DNA of 64,000 nucleotides from Diphasiastrum complanatum (Eukaryota; Streptophyta; Lycopodiopsida; Lycopodiales; Lycopodiaceae): contig CM055097.1 of the NCBI GenBank assembly GCA_029204225.1, positions 46,870,617-46,934,616 on the forward strand. The letters are read 5' to 3'. The translations under genes were made by a program, and so were the position numbers. Shown piece by piece: positions 22,900 to 35,410 of the stretch. Numbering within the stretch: position 1 is the first letter of the stretch; each line of letters starts with the position of its first letter. Under the pieces are notes generated by a model, which was not told where the DNA came from, made no database searches, and saw nothing but the letters and a program-made list of their open reading frames with translations.

Positions 22900-24020
22900 A
22901 ATGGATTATTATTTCGGAATGGGGAAGTTTGCGTACCTGGTGATGATGAGCTCAAACGTAAGATTTTGTTTGAATGTCATGACATACCCTGTGTAGGACA
23001 TCCGAGTATACACAGGACTCTGGACTTGGTTAAGAGGGAATTTTATCGGCCAAAGCTCAAGCCATATGTCGAATCATATGTTGTTAAATGCAAACTCTGT
23101 CAACTAGTAAAGGTTGAACTCCATAAGGCTGGTGGTTTGTTGCATCCATTAGATATCTCAGATAAGAAATGGAAAAGCATATCTATGGATTTTGTAGTTG
23201 GACTTCCAAAGACCCAATGGCAAAATGATTATATTTGGATTGTAGTGGATCGGTTAACTAAGTTAGTTGCATTCATGTCAGTCAAGTCAACTATAAAGGC
23301 TTCTGATTTAGCCCAAATCTTTGTTGAAAGATTTTTTTGGTTGTATGGTCTGCCTAGTGACATTGTTAGTAATAGAGATTCTAAGTTCACAGGTCACTTT
23401 TGGTCAGCAGTATTCCATAAACTGGAAACTTCTTTGAGTTTAAGTTCTTCTGATCATCCTGAATCAGATGGCCAGACATAAAGGACTAGTCAAACTATGG
23501 AAGATATTCTGAGGACGTATGTTTCTCACAGGCAATCTCATTGGAAAGATTATCTCCCACTGGTTGAGTTTGCATATAATAGTAGAAAACATTCTGCTAC
23601 AGGTTACAGTCCTTTTATGTTTATGTACGGTTTTCAACCTAGATCTCTAGTAAATGTTGAGACGAAGTCTATTAAGATCCAGAAGATTGCTAATTTTTTG
23701 CATGATATGCAAGAAATGTTGCAAGTGGCTAAGGATAGTATCCGAAGTGCTCAGGATAGAGCTAAATAGTATACCGATCTTAAGAGATCTCCAAGAGATT
23801 TGAACGTTGACGATTGGGTATATCTTAGGATTCCAAAAGATTCTAAGACATAACGTACAGGGAAGCATTATAAGCTGTCTACCCGTTATTGTGGACCTTT
23901 CAAGAATGTATGTAGAATTGGTTCTTTGGCGTATGAACTTGATGTTCAAGGAAAATTGACTGCACACCCAGTATTTCATGTAAGTCATTTGAAACTAAGT
24001 TTACATGATGGTGATATAGT
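22900..24020 (+). pseudogene. Chromovirus integrase
   Basis: The H2C2 zinc finger (GHPSIHRTLDLV...CKLCQ) at about 22990-23110 is followed by the catalytic core: SMDFVVGLPKTQ (first Asp) and VSNRDSKFTGHFW (second Asp). In the third acidic motif the sequence reads DGQT-stop-R. The codon for the catalytic Glu has become TAA at 23479-23481. The rest is well preserved: MEDILRTYVSHRQSHWKDYL, LVEFAYNS, TGYSPFMFMYGFQP, then the C-terminal YCGPFKNVCRIGSLAYELDV and HPVFHVSHLKLS. Confidence 0.9.
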
Positions 24021-24170
24021 TGGATCGGATGAGGATATATCCCATTTGGAATATTTGTTGCTTAGTGTACCTTTGGAACCTGAGAAAGTGCTCAGAACCA
24101 GAGATAAACAATTGAGAAATTGTTCTATCTGTGAGTGCTTAATTCGGTGGAAGGAGGACCTGAAAAACTT
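24021..24170 (+). pseudogene. Chromodomain remnant of the chromovirus
   Basis: PEKVLRTRDKQLRN then CECLIRWKEDLKNL matches the short chromodomain that ends chromovirus integrases (pattern VLDRR..., EYLVKWK). It identifies the clade. The 3' part dissolves into the tandem repeats that follow. Confidence 0.7.
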
Positions 24171-24645
24171 GAAGGTGCCCTTTAGACTGAAGGTATGCAA
24201 CTCCTAAAGGTGCCCTTAGACTTAAGGTGTGTAAATACTAAAGGCGCCCTTAGTTTTAAGACAACAAAGAAGGTTAAAAGCCGAAAGTGCCTTAGACTAA
24301 AGGCGACAAAGAAGCAGAAGGTGCCTTAGACTAAAGACAGCGAAGAAACCGAAAGTGCCTTAGGTTAAAGGCAGCGAAAATGCCAAAGGTGCCTTAGGTT
24401 AAAGGTAGTAAAAATGACCAAGGTGCCTTAGACTAAAGGCAGCGAAAAACCGAAAAAGTCAAAGGTGTCTTAAAAATGGTTTTTATGGCATTCTGGCCAC
24501 TTTGTCACATTTTTCACGAAGGGGCGAAAAAGGCGAAGGTGCCTTTAAGAATGGTTTCTAAGGTATTCTGGCCACTTGGCCACCGTGTCGCTTCTTTTGC
24601 TAATGTGGGAAAAAGACTAAGGTGCCTAAAAATGGTTAAGGCAAA
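24171..24645 (+). repeat. About 34-bp tandem repeat array after the chromovirus
   Basis: The word aaggtgccttag followed by actaaaggcagcgaaaa recurs at about 24171, 24204, 24238, 24285, 24319, 24352, 24386, 24420, 24461, 24534 and 24620. The five central units are spaced 33-34 bp; the outer ones are longer and more diverged. The array starts inside the chromodomain region (GGTGCCC encodes part of its last residues) and fills the 3' untranslated region. Confidence 0.85.
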
Positions 24646-24832
24646 AAAGATCTTAAATGGAAAAATGTGAAGGTCCGAAAACATGTAGTCGGCCTTTGGT
24701 TTTCAGGATGCTCATTACTTGAACGATTTTTTTAAGGCTGAGCATAAGAAATCTAATAGTTGACACATGTTAATCTCCCTATTAATGCATTTAGCACTCA
24801 TTTTGATCATGATAATTCATAAATTCATCTAT

Positions 24833-24959
<127 letters not shown>

Positions 24960-25330
24960 ACTAACAAATCTCATTGTACATAGGATTAAGTAGCTTAGTC
25001 TCTTTCAATCTTTTTCATATAAGCATTGCATTTGTTAATTCATAAAAAAAACTTCCTATGGTCAACAAAGTATTCATTTTTTCAAAATCAAAATTACACT
25101 TGAGATTGTACAGTCATCAGCTTTTGGTTGTTCATTTACTAGTTCATAAGTTTTAAAATAAATAGTCTTTAGCATGCTTATTTTTCAAGATTCTCAAATC
25201 AAATGCAAACATCAAAATGGCATCTTTAACGCACCTATTAAAACCATCATTGAAATAAAGATTCATTACTTGCATACTCTAACACATAAAAATCCTTTAA
25301 AGTCCAAGACTCCACGGTAGTTTAAGCAAA

Positions 25331-25461
<131 letters not shown>

Positions 25462-26926
25462 ATTATATTTAACATAGATGAACCTTTACTGCAATGCATA
25501 CCCAAACTTGTTCCGAACATTCAAGTTTGTATGGATGTAATAAATTCATCTTCTAGTAATGAAATATTAAAAAAAATGGCACTAGGAGCCCATTATCAAG
25601 CAAAACCTAGTTTAGAATGTAAATCAGTGCAAACTCAAAGTCCATTTACCATCGAAGAGAAATAAGCTCTTTCAAACCTCGTTGATGTAAAATGTGCATT
25701 CATCCTACCATGGTACTTTTTTCTCATCATAACTAACATCTAGTCATGTACTTATGATGGAACCACTTATCTTACACATAAACTTTTAATCCATTATTGA
25801 ACCATTTTCATGAAATACTACAAGTATACAGGTACCATCATGCATTAGTGTACCAACTTACCAAAAGGACTCTCTATAGCTATCATATATTGCAATGTTG
25901 TGCAAAAAGGAATCCTACTTTGTAGCTCATGTACTACTAGAAATAGATCTACCTACATGGATGTCAATCAATTATGAGGATGATCTTATTGCTCACCTAC
26001 AATAACCAAAAAATATGGAATAATTATATGGTTCTTTAACATTACTTAACTATTTTACATCATTAGTGTCTTAGTGATTGACATATACAAAAGAACTACC
26101 AAACTTTTTGAGTTTGTTGGAACATATACTTGTGAATCTAGGCAATTCCTCAACTATATTGTGGAGACATATCAACCTACCAATAACATAAAACCCAAAT
26201 TCGTCTAAATATGCATTTTATAAAAGTGCTCAAAGCAGAGAATATATGTTGTAGTTGTCTCATTATCAAAGAATAAAAAATCAACAACAAAACTTACACA
26301 CACACACTCACTCACTTACACACTTACAAGTTCAATTCCACCTTTCTACCACAACAATAATTCTCCAAAACTAGACATGCCAAAGCTTGTTATTGAGTTA
26401 GAACTTATGTTCATCTAAGTGTAATTGAGTAGTAGAAGAGTTTCGTATCAGCTTAAGTTGAACCTCAGAGTTACTTTTATGATTACCAAAATTTCAAATA
26501 TGCTCACAGATTAATAATAAGCTCTTAGAGTAAAGATGGAATCTGACTTTGCAAAACAAGGATATTGATTATATTTAAGTCTAGGACTAGAAAATATCAT
26601 AGAGACACCTATAGATAATAAAAATTGCAAATTCTAGAATAATTTTATACCTATCACGAATTCCATATGTAGTTGTTCTCTTAGGTGCATGTTATTTGTG
26701 ATGCATCTAAATCTTTCTCTAGTTGATATCCTTCATATGATATAGCTATCACATTGATAAGATTTGGGACAAGGATATTAATTGACTTCAGGCATTTAGA
26801 TTAACGTATAAAAGTCAGGAGATTGAAATATTTCAAGAAATTGTTTCCAATCAAAAGGATATGGTCTAATATGTCTAATTTTCTATTCGAAACTGTTATT
26901 TCATACATCTTACAATTACATGGGGG

Positions 26927-27555
<629 letters not shown>

Positions 27556-27559
27556 ATAT

Positions 27560-28458
27560 TTGGTTTCACCCATTTACCGTAAAGAGGAATAACTGAATTG
27601 AAACCATATTCTGAAGAAACGAAATGTTTCCAACTTCAAAGCCTTGCTAGCTTTCAGCCCTCAGCCTGACAAAGATGTTCGCGAACTCGAACATCTGGAG
27701 ACACAAAACACGAAGAGTTTCGCGAACACGAAAGTCAACGGAGACGAAGACGAATGCTTCGCGAACACGAAAGATCCACGAACGAGATTCCTTGGCGGTC
27801 CAGTACGGAAGAAGGCAGACGAGGTAAACGAAACTCGTTCAGCGCTCACGTCCCAAGGAGTACCACCAAAGATCATGCAAGTACCCAAAAGTACAGTAAT
27901 CTGATCTGATGGCATGACGTCAGCAGATACTCCCTAGGTCGTGGCTAATCTGCCACTCTTGTAATTCTCTAGTTAGTTGTAGATGCTTAATCACTCTAAT
28001 CTTAGATTTACACAGAGAGACCGTACTTACTAGATTATACTTGACATATAGATAAAAACAGAATACACAATGTGTAATGTAATAGAAAAAAGAAACTTGT
28101 AGCCTTCGTGCACATATCAATTCGTGTTGTGTTTGATCTCGAATGCAAATGCTTCTGTTGTTAATCACGTGTCTAAGTTTCTTCTTGTTCTTTTTGAATT
28201 CCACACTTTGGTTGAAACTATGTTGAATGTTGTATTAATTTTATGAACGTAGATCAATAGTGACTGACTACAGTCTAGAGGATTGTAGGAGTGATTCAGT
28301 TGGCAGTGTCTAGCGATCGCATCTGAATTCCATCCGAGTAGAAGAGAGTCGTGACTGATTCACCTTCGCAAAACTTTTGCGAATCCGTTGAATTCATCAG
28401 TCAATTACTTTTTCTTCTCATCAATGGTATAGAGCATATCACGATCCTCTTCTCATCA
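27560..28458 (+). repeat. 5' LTR of a Copia element
   Basis: It ends directly before a primer-binding site at 28460. Its middle part (27808-28090) is repeated at about 29816-30085 with few differences. The left end is uncertain. It contains two copies of ttcgcgaacacgaaag (near 27717 and 27757). Confidence 0.7.
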
Positions 28459-28459
28459 G

Positions 28460-28471
28460 TAGTATCAGAGC
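28460..28471 (+). other. Copia primer-binding site
   Basis: TAGTATCAGAGC differs by one base from the iMet-tRNA complement TGGTATCAGAGC and lies between LTR and gag. Confidence 0.75.
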
Positions 28472-28645
28472 CGGTTATCCTGTCATATTCTGACATAGCC
28501 AAGAAGCTAGCAGATCCAGGAGGCCAAGCATTCACACAGACAACCATCAACAAAGAAACAGACTTCAAGAAGCAATGGCTTCGATCAACAGCATGTAGAA
28601 CAAGATCTGCACTATACTTGATTCTTCAGGATCTAACTTTCTAGC

Positions 28646-29270
28646 CTAGAAAATTAAGACATCTTTAATACTCAAGGGTGAAGGACTCTTCCCCTGGGTG
28701 GATGGCACAGAAGAAATGCCTACGACAACAGGCAAGGAGCTACGTGAATGGAGGGAGAAAAACGACAAGGCAGTAGCCTTGCTATCATCTTCCATCGAAG
28801 ATAGCCCCACACTTGATGTGGCTACACTCTCCAAGGCCAAGGAGATGTGGGATGCATTACTCACCAGATTTCAGAAGAAATCAAGAAGTTAGATCATGAT
28901 GCTGGAAGATCAACTGACGAATTTGCAGTGGGATGGAAAAGACCTCACCTCCTTTGTGAGAAAGATGAAGGATCTGTTTCTATCTCTACACAACTCTGGA
29001 GCAGAGAATGCAGTATCAGCTGAGAAGCAGCTCACGTACCTGTTGAGAGCCTTACCCAGATCTTTCCAGACGACACGAACCCTGCTCACGAAATATCCTA
29101 CCATGAACCTCGAAAAGACGATTGTCAAGATTCGAGAGGAAGTCGAGGCTAGAGAACACTTGATCACAAGGATAGTTCTAACTAGGCCCTCTACGACAAC
29201 AGAGAAAAATTCAAGAAACAATTCAAGCCTAAGAGGGAGTCAAATCAGAGGCACCTCACACATGAGGTGA
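28646..29270 (+). pseudogene. Copia gag
   Basis: The plus-strand frame FPWVDGTEEMPTTTGKELR, WREKNDKAVALLSSSIEDS, KEMWDALLTRFQ is the UBN2-type gag N-terminal half. One stop at 28890 follows, then LEDQLTNLQWDGKDLTSFVR, LTYLLRALPRSFQTT and LEKTIVKIREEVEARE. The nucleocapsid zinc knuckle is missing; the frame ends at 29268. It follows the primer site by about 175 bp. Confidence 0.85.
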
Positions 29271-29833
29271 TCCTAGATTCAGGAGCCACCTCACACTTTG
29301 TGACATCAAGATGAATCATGTCTGATTTCAGAAGTGCAGATCCCTCAAGATTCATAGTTCTTGGAGATGGATCTAGACATTAAGTGAACGGCATTGGTTC
29401 ACTATGGCTCAATACCAACGGCAGAGACAGACGACTCGAAGACGTTCTGTTCATGCCAACCCTGCAGCAAGACTTGCTCTCTGTAGCAAGAATAGCAGAT
29501 GCAGGGATGCATGTGACATTTTCTAACGAAGCATGCAACGTAATTGACGCCAGCGCCAGCACTCTCATAGCTCAAGGCAGAAGGAAAGGCAACTTATATC
29601 ATCTGAAGGTGCGCCTACCTGAAGATCAGATGCATCAGACCCATGACGACTTGCCAGACACTCGGTGGCACAGAAGACTCTGCCACATGAACTCAATGGC
29701 ACTTTACCAGGCAAGTCATCAGGGAGCGATAACAGGGGTCAACATCTCGAATGCAACCAGTTCGACCACCTGTGATGCATGTTTGAAAGGCAAGATGTCA
29801 CGCACTCCATTCGTCAGAAGGCAGTCGAGGTAA
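29271..29833 (+). pseudogene. Copia protease and pre-integrase, cut off
   Basis: The protease active site reads VILDSGATSHFVTS, intact, followed by a stop. LEDVLFMPTLQQDLLSVARI is the conserved C-terminal part. The pre-integrase domain follows: RWHRRLCHMNSMALYQAS and CDACLKGKMSRTPF. The frame runs straight into LTR sequence at about 29816-29830. Integrase, reverse transcriptase and RNase H are all lost. Confidence 0.87.
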
Positions 29834-30085
29834 ACGAAACTCGTTCAGCACTCACACCCCAAGGAGTACCACCAAAGATCATGCAAGTATCCAGAAGTAC
29901 AGTAATCTGATCTGATGGCATGATGTCAACATATACTCCCTAGGTCGTGGCTAATCTGCCACTCTTGTAATTCTCTGGTTAGTTGTAGATGCTTAATCAC
30001 TCTAATATTAGATTTACACAGAGAGACCGTACTTACTGGATTATACTTGACATATAGATAAAAATAGAATACACAGTGTGTAATG
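29816..30085 (+). repeat. Truncated 3' LTR fused to the pre-integrase region
   Basis: Matches 27808-28080 of the 5' LTR. Both sides share gaaggcag-cgaggtaaacg at the junction. Similarity ends near the word tgtgtaatg. Confidence 0.85.
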
Positions 30086-31015
30086 ATTCAAGTCAGGGCT
30101 ACATCCACAATCATCCACAGACAGGCAGGTTATGGACTACCAGTCCAAGGAAAACTATTCCATCAATTACAGACCTGAATTCCGTTTATTTCATAGTAGG
30201 CATTTTACACTGCTGCAAGCAGGAATATCATCTAATTTTTTGCAGAAAATAGTAATTCCATACCAAAGGTTGCAAGTCCCAAACCTTGCTTATAGATTGC
30301 TTCATACCAGAGAACTGACAACTTTGCAATTTCATTCAATGTTTTTAATTTTGATTTGCATGTTTCACATGAGGATCAAATTTAAAGACAAAACTTAAAT
30401 CCTCTACATGCACCCATTAGTTCCACAAAAACAGCATCACTAATAGCTTATTCCATCGGATAAATTGACCTTTAAAGAAAAGTATGCTATAAACCGGAAT
30501 TAGTGAATCAAACTCCAGAATTCCCTTGGGAAAATAGCACTCCATCCGAGATGTAAATCCGCAACGGAAATGAAGGTCGTTATCCCATCACCAACAACGG
30601 AAGAACACGATGAAATGCGAGACAATAAGAACCGATAATATAAGGATCTGGATTACTTGGAGAACGGAATAGAGTAGTTCTGATTTGTGATGAACGTCAA
30701 TATAGGTGTCGTAGACAACCATAAAGAGAGATTGCTAAAACGATTATAGACGTCTGAGACAGCCGTGCAATTCTCTGATACTGATATTTTGAACATAAAG
30801 GATGGAGTACTTGATAGTAATGAAAGAAGAGCGAGAGTTAATAAACATTCAACACGAATGCAATGCGATAGAGCAATAGCAATTCTGTATATTCAATGTG
30901 TAATAACAACTATCAGATCACAAGACAACCGCGCTGATAAGCACGTGATCCTACTTATAGAAACAAATCAATTGCTATAGTTCTGAATACTTTTAATCTC
31001 TCTCTATGATCTCGA
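30086..31015. other. Unassigned, LTR-like in its right half
   Basis: No protein domain seen. From about 30500 the sequence has LTR-like character (balanced composition, many short imperfect repeats) and leads into the dispersed segment at 31016. Confidence 0.4.
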
Positions 31016-31222
31016 ACTATGAGGAGTCAGATACAATAAAGACTAGTTTTGACCATTAGATCTTTGTTTGTGTATGGATGATCGATTTCGATCTGTATCT
31101 CACATCATCTATATATAGTTGTTGGATGATCTTGTGTTATTCTAATTTTACAATCACAAGATCATTAACAGTTGTTTAGTTGATCAATAGATCGGTTATT
31201 GGAGCGTGAAGACATAGACAAG
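31016..31222. repeat. LTR-like segment, dispersed repeat copy 2
   Basis: Counterpart of 121-340, with the same boxes in the same order. It lies upstream of the Copia RNase H remnant at 32471. Confidence 0.55.
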
Positions 31223-32470
31223 CTGTACGTGAAATCCTGTGTAGATCTGTAGTTTGTCGTATTTTTTTTAGAAAATGTGACATTCTTTGAGGTGCCCGAA
31301 ATGGCTCGAAATCCCAAGTGAATACAAGTGTCACATTTTTCGCAAAAACCTTTTGTGCCCAGAATGCCCGAAAGTTAAGTAGACGACTTTGTCGGGTTTT
31401 TCGCATTTTTCGAATTTTCCGAACAATGTGAACTGTGCGAAAAATACTTCATTTCTGCAAACTCTGGAAAAAATACGAACTGTCCGAGAACAATTCATTT
31501 CTACAGACTGTTTGGAGAGAGTGATTTACTTAAGTGAATAGGAGGGCAGTTAGGATGAGTAGGAGAAAGATTCAACTCCAACACCCATGCAATCCACATG
31601 CAGGTCAACTATAAATAGGTCACTACTCTTCATGCAGTCCTCCTGTGTATATCCGTCACACATACATGCACTGTTCCATATGTCTTAATTAGAGTGTCTA
31701 GGTCCTCTCAAGGTAATTAGTCACATACAGGCCTTGACATGGAATTAAATCTCGACATGATCAATAATCTTGAACACTGGAGGGCCGATCTACCATATTA
31801 GGACTATTCCATGTCCTTAGCTTAATATGGCCATGACATTCACGCCTTGCCCATTTGCGTTTGTAGTGTCCAGATTCCATTATGAATCGCCCTCGTAAGT
31901 CTTGTCCTATTTAAAGACTCAAGTCCAATATGAAAGAGCTGCCCCCTGATAATCATCCTGTCATCCTACAGTCCAAACCCTATCAAATATTCCAATGCCA
32001 TCCTTGGTCACGAAGATCTGAACATCTACCCTATAGTGCCCCACCTGTATTCCCCCAAGCTCACTCCAAAGCTGCTTCTGAATGATTCCAAATCATTCCC
32101 TGAGAATACACTGAGATGTGAACTCCAAAACCACCATCAAGTCCCTCACATGATGTGACATGCCAATATCCCTCCAAGTGAACTTGTGAGATCTTCCATG
32201 GCCCAAACCAAATGATCTGCACTTTGCCACCATTGGAATCTACATCCCTACTTGATTTGAATTGACTTACCAACTACAAAATCCGCAAAATATCACACTT
32301 ATCACTCGTCACAAGCTAGCCCTAATCTCTCCCTCGAATGAGAGATTTCCAAGCTGCAGATGTGTGCGCCAATGCAGCTATCACCTGACTCGACACTGCC
32401 ACTACCGATCATGCTTGTGAGAGCATTCCCGCAAATGTCACCCCACATTGGTCGGTTCAAACTCCAATAA
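31223..32470. other. Unassigned stretch with a TATA-like box
   Basis: No coding domain. A TATA-like tataaatag near 31612 in an LTR-like context may be a retrotransposon promoter. The rest is featureless to me. Confidence 0.4.
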
Positions 32471-33060
32471 TCCTAAAATGATCGATTGGAAGGCTCTTAT
32501 CAGAGTCATGAGATACAATCAAGCTATGAAGGACCAATGCATCTACTAGGGAGGAGTCAACACCGACATACTCAATGAATATATAGATGCAAGTTGGGCA
32601 TGAGATGTAGACACTTGTAAATCCACATCTAGATTTACATTCTTCCTCAACAGCAATTCTATTTCTTGGAACAGTCGTAAGCAAACCTCTATAGCCCTTT
32701 CATCTACAAAATCGGGATATATAGTTGTCTCTCAAATAATTAAGTAGTAGTATGGCTGAAAAATTTGTTATTAGACATTTGTATTAAATAGCATGCTTCG
32801 ACAATTGTCTTATGTGATAATCAAAGTGCAATTCCTTTATCAGCCAATCATAGATTTCATTCTAGGAGTAAGCACATTGAAAATTAAATATCACTAGGTT
32901 AGAAGCAAGATTCTCAACAAGGAGATAAGCTTAGAGTACTATCAAAAATAATATATGATTGTAGATATATTTACTAAGGTGCTAAGCATATATGCACACA
33001 ACAGATTTTGTGCATCGCTAAGTCTGAAGATCAAGGCATTCATAGATTCAGATTAAGGGT
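32471..33060 (+). pseudogene. Copia reverse transcriptase end and RNase H, decayed
   Basis: Plus-strand RVMRYNQAMKDQCIY, LNEYIDASWA, STSRFTFFLNSNSISWNSRK and QTSIALSSTKSGYIV match RNase H of the element at 10101-10804 nearly step for step. SRSKHIEN-like sequence follows at 32850-32885. Stops and frame shifts are more numerous than in the other copy. Same family, older or faster-decayed copy. Confidence 0.85.
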
Positions 33061-33213
33061 GGTGTCCCTATCAAAAGCCACAATAGTTAATAAATTATTT
33101 GATTTAATATTTTTTGACCTAGTTGATTAGGTGCTTTATTTAGTGAAATCTATATTAAAAATGCGAATGAATTCTCTTTATGTTTTACCAAATGAGTTAG
33201 TAGAGGTTGAAAA

Positions 33214-33459
33214 ATGTATAGTGATGAAGATTTTATCATTTCCATGTCGAAGGAACCACAACCTCTAGCTAGTAAGAAAGTTGGTGATACAGGAGATTTT
33301 ACAAATGTCTTAGTTCAAGAATATAATGTGCTTATTGTTGACGAAGTTGATGAGGTAGCTATTGTTTCTATTGAAGCTCCTCCAAAGAAATATAAAAATC
33401 TAAATGACATTGATGACTTTTGGATTGATATACATTATGTACAATTTTGTTCACGATAA
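33214..33459 (+). CDS. Unrecognised 81-residue ORF
   Basis: ATG-started frame in an AT-rich region. The product is acidic (MYSDEDFIISMSKEP, IVDEVDEVAIVSIEAPP, LNDIDDFWIDIHY) and has no transmembrane segment or motif I know. The D/E-rich composition differs from random AT-rich translation, so it may be an exon or an orphan transposon fragment. No neighbour supports a role. Confidence 0.25.
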   Translation: MYSDEDFIISMSKEPQPLASKKVGDTGDFTNVLVQEYNVLIVDEVDEVAIVSIEAPPKKYKNLNDIDDFWIDIHYVQFCSR

Positions 33460-34576
33460 GTTTAAGAATGATCTATATTTTTAAAAATTATTTATCATAA
33501 AAAATATTTTGAATAAGTATAATGTCAAATTTTTTAATGCTTATATTAGAATTAAATGGCATTTGTATTTTTATGAATGTATTGGAAATTTTAAATTCAT
33601 ATTAAAAATGATGAACAATATTAAAATTGATCAAATTTTTATTATTTTCATTCCAAAAAAGAGATTGACATAATAGACTCTAATTTTCGAGACACTACAG
33701 CTAACAGCTAATTCTCTTGCAAAGAATTTGTTTTAATTATATAATCTTATTTATTTCGAAGTAATTTATCTTTCTATTATAGATTGTTTTATAATATCTT
33801 AAATTAGTTTTACAAAATATAGATTCATATAACTTTTGTGGAATATCGTTTAAAAAAAATCATTTTAAATATTCATATTTCAATTGTAGAGTTTGTTTAT
33901 TTAGAATACAAACAATTTTATTTCAAAATAATTTAAAAAGCTAGAATATTTGCAATAGAACAATGTTTCAAAGAAACAAAAATAAACTTTTCTATAATTT
34001 TTATTTTTTTAATGCTTAGTATTTTTTTTTGAATTTATTTATTATAAATATGTACAAATTCAAAAAATTTTAACAATAATTTATCAATCATCTTGATTAG
34101 CATGATTGCAATTGGCAAAATGAAATTTTTTGAGTATTACAAAATATCTTTGTTAAGCACTTTGAATATTGGCAATCTATCGAATTATTTTTTTAGAAAA
34201 AAATGGGTCTCCACATCATTTCTCTGTTTTTTTTTGTCACCATGGTTAATTTAGAGACCTTGTACATCATTTCTTTTATAGGGCCCAAAATTTGCCACTC
34301 AATCATCTTAAATACATCACCTTGGTTGTGAATACATGCCCTTTCATTGTGTCTTTTGCCCAGAACTTGCCAATATGGAGATTTCTTTCTTTCATTGTAA
34401 ATTTATATCTAGTTAGGATCCAACTTTGTTCTCCTATCTAACCAAAGCGAAGAACAACCTATAATCCCATCACCTCAGAAGATCTTTATATCACAATTCC
34501 TTGAGTCAATGGACACCATCATTTAAACACCTATTCCACACCCCACTTTAAGGGTATTATTAACTCCATTCAAAAC
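33460..34576. other. Very AT-rich gene-free stretch
   Basis: Mostly A and T with many homopolymer runs. No domain on either strand. The right part lies downstream of the truncated minus-strand Copia B and should have held its RNase H and 3' LTR, neither of which is visible. Confidence 0.5.
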
Positions 34577-35410
34577 TTAAAAAGTGCATAGTATGCACAA
34601 CAAACAAGCTAATGCCCACCTAAGAACTCTTTTGGCCATCTTCCAATGTGAAACTAGAGGACTTTGCATGAATTGGCTTAACTTTCCAACACTATAACTA
34701 AGATCAAGTCTAGTTATAGTTAAATAAATCAAGGAGCCAATAAGCCTTCTATATAATATGATGTCCTCAAAGAATGCTTCATCACCATCAATAGATGCTT
34801 TTACATGTTGCTCCATTGGTGTCTAAATGCTTTTACAATTCTTCATTTCCAATCTATCTAGGATGGATGTAGCATATTTAAATTGACAAATAAAGCTAAA
34901 ATCACATCCTCTAATAACTTTTATTCCAAATATAAAACTTAATAGGCCGAGATCTACCATCTTAAACTCTTTTGCCAAAGCAATTTTTATATCTCTAATT
35001 CCATTTAGATCATTACCACTCAATATAATATCATCTACATACAAAAACAAGAATAATGATCATGCCATCATGAAATCTTATGTACAATGATGGATCAAAG
35101 GCACTCATTACAAAATTGATGGAAATGAGAAAAGAGTTTAGCCTAGAGTACCATGCTCTAGGTGCTTGCTTGAGCCCATAAAGGCTCTTCTTCAAAAAAC
35201 ACACATTTTCTTCATGATTTGCCTTGATGAAGCCCTTGGATTGCCTCATGTAGATCTCTTCTTCCAAATAACCATTGAGGAATGCATTTGTGAAATCAAG
35301 TTGGAATAGCTCCCAATTGAAGGTTGTAGCAAGACTAATGATCAACCTGATAGTAACAAGCTTAGCCACATGAGCAAAAGTCTCATCATAATCAATGCCT
35401 TTGGCTTGTA
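34577..35410 (-). pseudogene. Copia B reverse transcriptase
   Basis: The minus strand gives LVTIRLIISLATTFNWELFQ, LDFTNAFLNGYLEEEIYMRQ, LKKSLYGLKQAPRAWYSRLN and FDPSLYI. The catalytic box is FLYVDDIILSGND (YVDD at 35030-35041). VDLGLLSFIFGIKVIR and YRRLIGSLIYLTITRLDLSY come next, ending with AKRVLRW. Both catalytic Asp of YVDD and the LDFTNAFLNG Asp are intact, but frame shifts split the domain. RNase H is missing beyond 34577. Confidence 0.9.

Noticed and set aside
19968-24207. Endogenous pararetrovirus (Caulimoviridae) as an alternative to the chromovirus
   Set aside because: An integrase with an H2C2 finger and a chromodomain are present, and no movement-protein-like or coat-type frame is seen, so a Ty3/Gypsy chromovirus fits and a pararetrovirus does not.
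24171-24645. Regular repeats considered as a CRISPR array
   Set aside because: The context is a plant retrotransposon, units abut with no unique spacers of constant length, and there are no cas genes.
27644-27904. 86-codon frame in the Copia 5' LTR
   Set aside because: Lies wholly within LTR sequence; the LTR copy at 29816-30085 does not preserve it as a gene.
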